A stretch of 12,386 nucleotides of DNA, from positions 1 through 12,386 of the forward strand of contig DASTHS010000265.1 in the NCBI GenBank assembly GCA_035718085.1, given 5' to 3'. The position numbers were made by a program, and so were the translations under genes. Under the pieces are notes generated by a model that was given only the letters and a program-made list of their open reading frames with translations, made no database searches and had not been told where the DNA came from. The DNA is from DASTHS01 sp035718085 (GTDB lineage: Bacteria; Actinomycetota; Acidimicrobiia; Acidimicrobiales; Palsa-688). Position 1 is the first letter of the stretch; every line of letters begins with the position of its first letter. Below, one piece after another: positions 1 to 8,047 of the stretch.

Positions 1-897
1 CCTCGCTTCCCGCAGGTTCGGTCGGGGCATCGTCGGGAAGAGGTGGTGTTCGATCTGAAGGTCGAGCCCGCCGAGCAGGAACGTCGTCAGGCGGCCGCCG
101 CGGATGTCGCGGGCGGTGAGCACCTGGCGCTCCACCACGCCGAGCGCCGTCGACCCGTCGAGCAGGGGCATCCCCGTGTGGTTCGGCGCGAAGGCGGCGC
201 CCAGGTAGAGGCCGAAGGCGCCCTGCTGCACGGCGACGAACGCCAGGGCGCGGGCCGGGGAGAGCACCCACGCGACGAGGGCGACGTACCCCGCGACGTG
301 GGCGAGGAGCAGCACCGCCTCCAGCGGCGTGGCCCACCGCCGGGGGCGGGCGACCAACCACCGGACGCTCGCCAGGTGGAGGCTCACCGCCTCGAGCAGC
401 ATCAGCGGGAAGAACGTGGCGGCCTGGTGGCGGGCGGCCCACCGGGAGAAGCCGCGACGCTCCGTGGCCTGGGCAGCGGTGAAGGCGATCACGCCGTCGC
501 CGATGTCGGGATCACGCCCCTCGGTGTTCGGGTTGGCGTGGTGGGCGCCGTGCTTGGGCACCCACCAGCCGAAGCTCAGGCCGCTCAGCAGGTCACCCGC
601 CACCAGACCGACGAGCCGGTTGGCCCGCCGGCTGCGCAGGATCTGCCCGTGGCCGGCGTCGTGGCCGAGGAAGGCGACCTGGGTCATGGCGACGCCGAGG
701 CCGGCCGCCACGGCCACGCACCACCACGAGTCGCCCACGGCGACGAGCGCAGCCCACCCGGCGGCGGTCGCGGCGAGGCTCCCCGCCATCTGCGCCGAGT
801 AGGAGAAGCGCCTCGGGCGCATGAGCCCGGCGTCGACCACCTGCTCGAGCAGCGAGGAGATGCTGGCGACCTGCGGTCGCACGGCCGTGGCCTGCAT
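1..897 (-). CDS. Membrane fatty acid desaturase (acyl-lipid/acyl-CoA type), 3' end missing
   Basis: The reverse strand from the ATG at 897 stays open for 299 codons and runs off the left edge, so the C-terminus is missing. All three histidine boxes of the membrane-bound di-iron desaturases are visible: HDAGH (residues 79-83), HGAHH (116-120) and QIEHH (281-285), the last followed by LFP. Residue N239-H240 is the usual extra ligand region. The Q-x-x-H-H third box is typical of front-end and linoleoyl-CoA-desaturase-like enzymes. Hydrophobic stretches at about 60-78, 95-112, 193-215 and 217-235 fit membrane segments. There is no fused cytochrome b5 domain at the N-terminus. The family inserts a double bond into fatty acyl chains in the membrane using O2 and a reductase partner; the position of the double bond cannot be told here. 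The start is supported by an AGGAGGG site 6 nt upstream. Only a short C-terminal tail should lie beyond the edge. Confidence 0.93.
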   Translation of the reverse strand, partial: MQATAVRPQVASISSLLEQVVDAGLMRPRRFSYSAQMAGSLAATAAGWAALVAVGDSWWCVAVAAGLGVAMTQVAFLGHDAGHGQILRSRRANRLVGLVAGDLLSGLSFGWWVPKHGAHHANPNTEGRDPDIGDGVIAFTAAQATERRGFSRWAARHQAATFFPLMLLEAVSLHLASVRWLVARPRRWATPLEAVLLLAHVAGYVALVAWVLSPARALAFVAVQQGAFGLYLGAAFAPNHTGMPLLDGSTALGVVERQVLTARDIRGGRLTTFLLGGLDLQIEHHLFPTMPRPNLREAR

Positions 898-989
898 GGT
901 GGACCCTCCTGGGACGGTACGCCGCCTCCGGGGAGGGGGCGGTCACCAGGGTCCTGGGCAACCAGAGCGGGAGCTCCGCCGGGATGCTA
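898..989 (-). promoter_or_regulatory. Desaturase 5' leader with candidate -10 box and SD-masking stem
   Basis: A TAGCAT box (minus strand, 984-989) is the best -10 candidate and would give a leader of about 80 nt. In the leader, GGACCCT (948-954 on the minus strand) is perfectly complementary to AGGGTCC (901-907), which covers half of the SD. The loop between them holds a CCTCC-N2-GGAGG hairpin (925-936), and CCTCC could instead pair with the SD itself. The inverted repeats are seen; promoter and regulatory roles are inferred. A closer TACCGT box (914-919) is less likely because transcription from it would start inside the SD. Confidence 0.35.
904..910 (-). promoter_or_regulatory. Strong Shine-Dalgarno of the desaturase gene
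   Basis: On the minus strand AGGAGGG lies 6 nt before the ATG at 897 and fixes this start. It is one of the best ribosome binding sites in the window. Part of it (904-907) also belongs to a 7-bp inverted repeat with 948-954. Confidence 0.75.
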
Positions 990-1003
990 CCTCGTCGGGG
1001 TGC

Positions 1004-1738
1004 TCAGCGGCCGGGCGGCAGCCGGTCGAGGCCCTCGGGACGCAGCGTGCCGGCGGCGATCGCCGCGGCCAGGTCGGTGAGCCGGACGTTGTGGTTGCGG
1101 GCGTGGTTGCGCAGCCGACGGAACGATTGGTCCATGTCGAGCGAGGCCGCCTCGCTCACCTTGCCCTTGGCCTGCTCGATGACGATGCGGCTCTGGAGGG
1201 CCCGGTTCAGCTGGTCGTTCAGCGCCCGGGCGTCGAGGAGCGCCTCGTGGTGCACGATCACGATGGTGGCCACGTCGGCGAGCGCCTGGGCGGCCACGAC
1301 GTCGTCGGCGCCGAGCACGCCGTCGTCGGAGCGGAACAGGTTGAGGGCGCCGATCGTCCTGCCCCTGAGGCGCATCGGCAGCGAGTGCGTCGAGCGGAAG
1401 CCCGCGGCGATCGCCTGGGGGCCGAAGCGCGGCCACCGGTCGGCGTTGGCGGCCAGGTCCTGGTTCACCACCGGCCGGCCGCTGCGGAACGCCTCGAGGC
1501 ACGGCCCCTGGTCGGATTGCAACTGGAACACCTCCAGGGCGCGCATGGCGTCGCTCGAGGAGGCCACCACTTGGAGCGAGCCGGCCGGGGGGGCGATCAT
1601 CACCCCTGCGGCCGCCACGTCGAGGGCCTCCACGCACCGGTCGGACAGGAGGGTGAGCAGCTCGACGGTGTCGAAGTCGGCGACGAGGCCGCCCGCCAGG
1701 TCGACCAGCGTGTGCATCAGGACCGCTTGATTCGGCAA
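1004..1738 (-). CDS. GAF-ANTAR transcription antiterminator-type regulator
   Basis: A GAF sensor domain (about residues 15-160) is followed by a C-terminal ANTAR RNA-binding domain (about 170-230). The ANTAR region has the typical pattern: ALQSRIVIEQAKG, then an LR..ARNHN stretch and LTDLAAAI. Proteins of this kind bind paired hexaloop hairpins in nascent RNA and prevent termination; the GAF ligand is unknown. There is no receiver domain, so control is probably by ligand or partner rather than phosphorylation. I chose the TTG at 1738, giving 244 aa, because relatives carry about a dozen residues before the conserved T-[LF]-V-[DE]-L-A segment and a weak GGACGG lies 5 nt upstream. The ATG at 1717 (237 aa) is the alternative. 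It is the second of two adjacent GAF-ANTAR genes on this strand and lies upstream of the desaturase, separated by 106 nt. Confidence 0.88.
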   Translation of the reverse strand: MPNQAVLMHTLVDLAGGLVADFDTVELLTLLSDRCVEALDVAAAGVMIAPPAGSLQVVASSSDAMRALEVFQLQSDQGPCLEAFRSGRPVVNQDLAANADRWPRFGPQAIAAGFRSTHSLPMRLRGRTIGALNLFRSDDGVLGADDVVAAQALADVATIVIVHHEALLDARALNDQLNRALQSRIVIEQAKGKVSEAASLDMDQSFRRLRNHARNHNVRLTDLAAAIAAGTLRPEGLDRLPPGR

Positions 1739-1809
1739 CAGGACCGTCCAGAGGAGCGGGCTCGTGGCGGCGCAGGGTCGAGGCGTGCCGATGAGACCAG
1801 GGTGGGGTG

Positions 1810-1815
1810 AGCGTA
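1810..1815 (-). promoter_or_regulatory. Weak -10-like box in the gap between the two GAF-ANTAR genes
   Basis: TACGCT on the minus strand is the only TAnnnT-like hexamer I see in the 106-nt gap, about 70 nt upstream of the TTG start. No convincing -35 is visible. The downstream gene may equally be read through from its neighbour. Confidence 0.2.
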
Positions 1816-1844
1816 CAGGGGTTCGACCGATCCGGGGGTGGGCG

Positions 1845-2570
1845 TCAACGGTCGCCGCCCGGCTCGCCCCCACCTTCGGGGGAGGGGCGGAAGCGCAGGC
1901 TCCGGTCGACCACCGCTTCGGCGACGCTGGTGAGCGACTCGTCGACTGCGAAGGCGTGGGCGCGCAGGCGCACGAGCGCCTCGGCGAGGTCGACGTCGAG
2001 CTGGACCGACACCATGCCCGCCGCCTGGTGGACGACGAGGTGGAAGTCGATGCCGTCGCCGGTGATCGAGGCGCCGGGCGCGGAGGCGGCCCGCTGGGCC
2101 AGCACATGGCGGGCGGCGACATCGGCCATCGCCAGGGCGTCGACGTGCTGGTCGTCGCGCAGTGCCCCCGGCTGCTCGCGGTGCAGGGTGATCACCCCGA
2201 GGCGGATGGCGCCGATGCAGAGCGGGAAGGCGAACACGGCCCGGGCGCCGACGGCGACGGCTGCAGGTGCGAACGCCGGCCAGCGGGGTGACTGCGGCGA
2301 GGCGAGGTCCGGCTCGCCGACGGGCCGACCACTGCGGTGCGCGTCGACCGTCGGGCCCTCGCCCGTCGTGTACTGCAGCTCGTCGAGGTCGGCTGCCACC
2401 GGGTCGCTGCTGCAGGCAGCCGCCTGCTGGGCCTCTCCGGCGAAGAGGGCGACGCTCACCCCGCCCAGCCCCGTGACCTCGACGGCGACGCGGCAGAGGG
2501 CCGCCGGGTCGTCTGCCGCCGAGGCCGCGGCCAGCTGCCCGAGGATGGTGAGGAGCCGGTCGGCGTTCAC
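1845..2570 (-). CDS. GAF-ANTAR transcription antiterminator-type regulator (second copy)
   Basis: This 241-aa protein has a GAF domain (about residues 15-150), including the TGEGPTVDAHRSGRPV segment common in actinobacterial members. It is followed by an ANTAR domain (about 165-225) of the VHQAAGMVSVQLDVDLAEALVRLRAHA type. It should act as an RNA-binding antiterminator controlled by its GAF domain. It belongs to a different subfamily from the GAF-ANTAR protein just downstream: the ANTAR helix reads VVHQAAGMVSVQL here and IVIEQAKGKVSE there. The GTG at 2570 is the only start, since an in-frame TGA lies 18 nt upstream. No strong SD stands directly before it; instead the GTG overlaps the stop of a short leader ORF (GTGA) that has a strong SD, which suggests translational coupling. 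The C-terminus ends in a short Pro/Gly-rich tail. Confidence 0.88.
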   Translation of the reverse strand: MNADRLLTILGQLAAASAADDPAALCRVAVEVTGLGGVSVALFAGEAQQAAACSSDPVAADLDELQYTTGEGPTVDAHRSGRPVGEPDLASPQSPRWPAFAPAAVAVGARAVFAFPLCIGAIRLGVITLHREQPGALRDDQHVDALAMADVAARHVLAQRAASAPGASITGDGIDFHLVVHQAAGMVSVQLDVDLAEALVRLRAHAFAVDESLTSVAEAVVDRSLRFRPSPEGGGEPGGDR

Positions 2571-2623
2571 AGGCGACCCGCCGGAGGGTCACGGGGGGGC
2601 TGCGCTCGGCGCTGCGCACTCAC
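2567..2623 (-). CDS. Candidate 18-codon leader ORF coupled to the GAF-ANTAR gene
   Basis: A GTG at 2623 lies 6 nt after a textbook AGGAGG on the minus strand. It opens an 18-codon frame (MSAQRRAQPPRDPPAGRL) whose TGA overlaps the GTG start of the GAF-ANTAR gene by 4 nt. The frame holds a Pro-rich run and four arginines. A 6-bp inverted repeat, GGCGCT/AGCGCC, places the GTG in a 12-nt loop and takes in the last GG of the SD. The sequence facts are direct; that the ORF is translated and couples or attenuates the next gene is inference. A simpler reading is a long-range SD with no real peptide. Confidence 0.35.
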   Translation of the reverse strand: MSAQRRAQPPRDPPAGRL

Positions 2624-2701
2624 GGAGCGCCTCCTGTCGGCAGGCGGGGACGCTCGGCGGGGGTCTGGCGCAGCGCGTGCGGCCGGGCGGCCGCCGGCTC
2701 G

Positions 2702-2707
2702 ACCCTA
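2702..2707 (-). promoter_or_regulatory. Candidate -10 box for the upstream GAF-ANTAR gene
   Basis: TAGGGT on the minus strand lies just after the glgX terminator-like hairpin and about 80 nt upstream of the leader ORF. It is the best TAnnnT match in the 190-nt gap between glgX and the GAF-ANTAR gene. No -35 is recognisable. Confidence 0.25.
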
Positions 2708-2714
2708 CCTGCAG

Positions 2715-2741
2715 GGGGGCACCGAACCCACCGGCGCCCCC
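2715..2741 (-). terminator. glgX: Terminator-like hairpin downstream of glgX
   Basis: Twenty nt past the glgX stop, the minus strand folds into a 9-bp stem (2715-2723 with 2733-2741, one G-U pair) with a 9-nt loop. No U-tract follows, as is common in very GC-rich actinobacteria. A rival 6-bp stem (2731-2736 with 2741-2746, loop of four) overlaps it. Two tandem copies of the 9-mer CCCCGTCAG (2747-2764, plus strand) span the glgX stop. Confidence 0.4.
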
Positions 2742-2760
2742 GCCGGCCCCGTCAGCCCCG

Positions 2761-4830
<2,070 letters not shown>

Positions 4831-4858
4831 CGCTCCCCTCTACCCCCGGTCCCCGCCG

Positions 4859-4870
4859 TCACCCGGGTGA
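4859..4870. promoter_or_regulatory. 12-bp perfect palindrome upstream of glgX (candidate operator)
   Basis: TCACCCGGGTGA lies 28 nt upstream of the glgX ATG, where an operator would sit. A 10-nt part of it (ACCCGGGTGA) recurs at 5095-5104, about 20 nt upstream of the leuS -10 box. The palindrome is seen directly; operator function is inference, and chance is possible at this GC content. Confidence 0.3.
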
Positions 4871-4903
4871 TCTGCCGCCGGCGAGCCGGGGGCCGGGCGC
4901 GCC

Positions 4904-4928
4904 ACCGGCCGCCCATCGGGCGGCCGGT
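4904..4928 (-). terminator. Strong hairpin after tRNA-Ala
   Basis: A perfect 11-bp stem, ACCGGCCGCCC/GGGCGGCCGGT, closes on a 3-nt loop and starts 10 nt past the tRNA 3' end. It has no U-tract, so it is an actinobacterial-type terminator candidate. It separates the tRNA transcript from glgX, which lies downstream on the same strand. Confidence 0.6.
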
Positions 4929-4938
4929 CGGTCACGGG

Positions 4939-5012
<74 letters not shown>

Positions 5013-5025
5013 GCGGGGCCTGACG

Positions 5026-5031
5026 AAGATA
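5026..5031 (-). promoter_or_regulatory. -10 box of tRNA-Ala
   Basis: TATCTT on the minus strand lies 13 nt upstream of the tRNA 5' end, the right place for a short 5' leader removed by RNase P. It is a rare AT-rich spot in this region. No clear TTGACA is seen 17 nt further up. A perfect 12-bp palindrome, CCGCCGCGGCGG (5035-5046), sits in the spacer and could be a regulator site or chance. Confidence 0.55.
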
Positions 5032-5123
5032 GCACCGCCGCGGCGGCGCACGGTAGGCGGGCGTCGCGGCGGCCGGGGGAGCGGTGCAGGCGCAACCCGG
5101 GTGAGGCGGGCTGGCGCCGTCGG

Positions 5124-5129
5124 TAGCCT
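5124..5129 (+). promoter_or_regulatory. -10 box of leuS, leaderless arrangement
   Basis: TAGCCT ends 8 nt before the leuS ATG, so transcription would begin at or within about 2 nt of the start codon. No Shine-Dalgarno is present. The 11-mer TCGGTAGCCTG (5120-5130) recurs with identical spacing upstream of folP (12088-12098). Confidence 0.6.
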
Positions 5130-5137
5130 GACCGGCC

Positions 5138-8044
5138 ATGGTCGAACCGCCCTCACCCGACGTCGCAGCACCGCAGCCGGCCGGCGGTGCGGGCCGCCTC
5201 GCCGGCGACGAGGGCGTGCCCCCGCAGCGCTACAGCGGCGCCCTGGCGGCGGAGATCGAGGCCCGCTGGCAGGCCCGCTGGCTCGCCGACGGGACCTTCG
5301 TGGTGGCCGCCGAGCCCGACCCCGCCCGCGAGAAGTTCTTCCTGATGGACATGTTCCCGTACCCGTCAGGGTCGGGGCTGCACGTCGGCCACCCGCTCGG
5401 CTACATCGCCACCGACGTCTACGGCCGGTTCCTGCGCATGCAGGGCCGGGCCGTGCTGCACACCCTCGGCTACGACGCGTTCGGCCTGCCCGCCGAGCAG
5501 TACGCCATCCAGACCGGCACCCACCCGCGGGTCACCACCGAGGCCAACGTGGAGCGGTACCGGGCGCAGATCGCCCGCCTCGGCCTGGCCCACGACCCGA
5601 CCCGGTCGGTGTCGACCACCGACGAGGCGTTCTACCGCTGGACGCAGTGGATCTTCCTGCAGATCTACAACAGCTGGTACGACCAGCGGGCGGGCCGCGC
5701 CCGCCCGGTCGCCGACCTGGTCGCCGCCTACGAGTCGGGTGAGCTGCCCACGCCTGACGGCCGGCCGTGGGCCGACCTCGACCGGGCCGGGCGCGCCGCT
5801 GCGGTCGACGCCCGCCGCCTGGCCTACCGGGCCACGGTGCCGGTCAACTGGTGCCCCGGCCTGGGCACCGTGCTGGCCAACGAGGAGGTCACCGCCGAGG
5901 GCCGCTCCGAGCGCGGCAACTTCCCCGTGTTCCGCCGCGAGCTGACCCAGTGGATGATGCGCATCACCGCGTTCGCCGACCGCCTGCTCGACGACCTCGA
6001 CCGCCTTGACTGGCCGGCGTCGGTGAAGACCATGCAGCGCAACTGGATCGGCCGCTCCGAGGGCGCCGCGGTGCGCTTCCCGCTGCACGCCCCCGACGGC
6101 GGCGCCGACGGCGCCGCCGTCGAGGTGTTCACCACCCGCCCCGACACCCTCTTCGGCGCCACCTACATGGTGCTCGCCCCCGAGCACCCCCTCGTCGACG
6201 CGCTGGTGCCGCCGGCGTGGCCGGCGGCCGACCTGCCCGCCAGCTGGACCGCCGGGGCGCCCGACCCCCGCGGCGCCGTCGAGGCCTACCGGCGGGCGGC
6301 TGCCGCCCTCGGCGAGCGCGACCGCACCGCCGAGGGGCGCACCAAGACCGGGGTGTTCACCGGCGGGTGGGCCACCAACCCCGTCACCGGCGAGGCGGTG
6401 CCGGTGTTCGTCGCCGACTACGTGCTCGCCGGCTACGGCACCGGGGCCATCATGGCCGTGCCCGCCCACGACCAGCGCGACTTCGACTTCGCCCGGGCGT
6501 TCGACCTGCCGATCCGGGCCGTGATCGCCCCCGGCGACGGCCGCGACCCGACCGACACCGCCGCATGGCCCGACGCGTGGACCGGGGACGGCACCGTCGT
6601 CGGCTCGGCCGGCCCGTCGCTGGCACTCGACGGCCTCGGCGTCGAGGAGGCCAAGCGGGCCGTCGTGGCGTGGCTCGAGGGCCAGGGCCTCGGCCGGGGC
6701 ACCGTCACCTACAAGCTGCGCGACTGGCTCTTCAGCCGCCAGCGCTACTGGGGTGAGCCGTTCCCGATCGTCTTCGACGACGACGGCATCGCCCACGACC
6801 TGCCCGAGTCGATGCTGCCCGTGCTGCTGCCCGAGGTCGACGACTACCGCCCCGTGGCCGCCGACCCCGACGACGGCGCCAGCGACCCCGAGCCGCCGCT
6901 GGCCAAGGCCCGCGACTGGGTCGAGGTCACCCTCGACCTTGGCGACGGCCCCCGCCGGTACCGGCGGGAGACCAACACCATGCCGCAGTGGGCGGGGTCG
7001 TGCTGGTACGAGCTGCGCTACCTCGACCCCGACGACGACAGGCGCTTCGTCGACCCGACGCTCGAGGCGTACTGGATGGGGCCGCGCACCCCCGACGACA
7101 CCGGCGGCGTCGACCTCTACGTCGGTGGCGTCGAGCACGCCGTGCTGCACCTGCTCTACAGCCGGTTCTGGCACAAGGTGCTCCACGACCTCGGCCACGT
7201 GAGCAGCAGCGAGCCGTTCCGTCGGCTGTTCAACCAGGGCTACATCCAGGCCTACGCCTACACCGACCGGCGCGGGGTCTACGTGCCCGCCGAGGAGGTC
7301 GTCGAGCGCGACGGCGGCTACTGGTACGGCGACGAGCCGGTCACCCGCAGCTACGGGAAGATGGGCAAGTCGCTGCGCAACTCGGTGTCGCCCGACGAGA
7401 TGTGCGACCGCTACGGGGCCGACACCCTCCGCCTCTACGAGATGTCGATGGGGCCGCTCGACGTGTCGCGCCCGTGGGAGACGCGGGCCGTCGTCGGGTC
7501 GCTGCGGTTCCTGCAGCGGGTGTGGCGGAACCTGCTCGACGAGGAGACCGGCGCGCCGACGGTCACCGACACCACCCCCGACCCGGCCACCGAGCAGCTG
7601 CTGCACGCCACCATCGACGCCGTGCGCACCGAGATGGGCGGCCTGCGCTTCAACACCGCCATCGCCAAGCTGATCGAGCTCAACAACCACCTCACCAGCC
7701 TGCCGGCGGTGCCGCGGGAGGTGGCCGAGCCCCTGGTGTTGATGCTGGCACCGTTCGCGCCCCACGCCGCCGAGGAGCTGTGGCGCCGCCTCGGGCACCC
7801 GTCGTCGTTGGCGTTCGAGCCGTTCCCGGTCGCCGACGCCGCCAAGGTGGCCGCCGCCACCGTCACCATGGTCGTGCAGGTCAACGGCAAGCCGCGGGAC
7901 CGCATCGAGGTCGACCCCGCGATCAGCGAGTCGGCGGCGGTCGAGCTGGCGCTCGCCTCCGACCGGGTGCGCGCCGCCCTGGGCGGCGGCGAGCCCAAGA
8001 AGGTCGTGGCCAAGCCCCCGCGCGTCGTCAACGTCGTGGCCTGA
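5138..8044 (+). CDS. leuS: Leucyl-tRNA synthetase
   Basis: This class I aminoacyl-tRNA synthetase of 968 aa charges tRNA-Leu in the cytoplasm. The HIGH signature is HVGH (residues 82-85) within FPYPSGSGLHVGHPLGY. The KMSKS signature is KMGKS (741-745) in YGKMGKSLRNSVSPDEM, the usual actinobacterial variant. The CP1 editing domain is present, with the threonine-rich TTRPDTLFG (332-340) and GTGAIMAVPAHD (434-445), whose D445 is the conserved editing aspartate. A C-terminal tRNA-binding part ends the protein. The first 33 or so residues form a Pro/Ala/Gly-rich extension before the conserved RYSGALAAEIEARWQARW start. The ATG at 5138 has no SD but sits 8 nt after a TAGCCT box, as expected for a leaderless mRNA. 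It is divergent from tRNA-Ala and is followed 3 nt later by a CoA-transferase gene. Confidence 0.98.
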   Translation: MVEPPSPDVAAPQPAGGAGRLAGDEGVPPQRYSGALAAEIEARWQARWLADGTFVVAAEPDPAREKFFLMDMFPYPSGSGLHVGHPLGYIATDVYGRFLRMQGRAVLHTLGYDAFGLPAEQYAIQTGTHPRVTTEANVERYRAQIARLGLAHDPTRSVSTTDEAFYRWTQWIFLQIYNSWYDQRAGRARPVADLVAAYESGELPTPDGRPWADLDRAGRAAAVDARRLAYRATVPVNWCPGLGTVLANEEVTAEGRSERGNFPVFRRELTQWMMRITAFADRLLDDLDRLDWPASVKTMQRNWIGRSEGAAVRFPLHAPDGGADGAAVEVFTTRPDTLFGATYMVLAPEHPLVDALVPPAWPAADLPASWTAGAPDPRGAVEAYRRAAAALGERDRTAEGRTKTGVFTGGWATNPVTGEAVPVFVADYVLAGYGTGAIMAVPAHDQRDFDFARAFDLPIRAVIAPGDGRDPTDTAAWPDAWTGDGTVVGSAGPSLALDGLGVEEAKRAVVAWLEGQGLGRGTVTYKLRDWLFSRQRYWGEPFPIVFDDDGIAHDLPESMLPVLLPEVDDYRPVAADPDDGASDPEPPLAKARDWVEVTLDLGDGPRRYRRETNTMPQWAGSCWYELRYLDPDDDRRFVDPTLEAYWMGPRTPDDTGGVDLYVGGVEHAVLHLLYSRFWHKVLHDLGHVSSSEPFRRLFNQGYIQAYAYTDRRGVYVPAEEVVERDGGYWYGDEPVTRSYGKMGKSLRNSVSPDEMCDRYGADTLRLYEMSMGPLDVSRPWETRAVVGSLRFLQRVWRNLLDEETGAPTVTDTTPDPATEQLLHATIDAVRTEMGGLRFNTAIAKLIELNNHLTSLPAVPREVAEPLVLMLAPFAPHAAEELWRRLGHPSSLAFEPFPVADAAKVAAATVTMVVQVNGKPRDRIEVDPAISESAAVELALASDRVRAALGGGEPKKVVAKPPRVVNVVA

Positions 8045-8047
8045 GCC

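Noticed and set aside
43..1080. Plus-strand open frame over the desaturase region
   Set aside because: The minus strand encodes three histidine boxes in the right order with a strong SD, so the plus frame is a shadow.
1739..2122. N-terminal extension of the downstream GAF-ANTAR protein to a start at 2122
   Set aside because: The extra residues are Ser/Arg/Pro-rich, overlap the neighbouring GAF-ANTAR gene in another frame, and are absent from the family.
2681..2697. Second terminator hairpin in the gap between glgX and the GAF-ANTAR gene
   Set aside because: Only five outer pairs form around a 7-nt loop, with no U-tract. It is too weak at this GC content.
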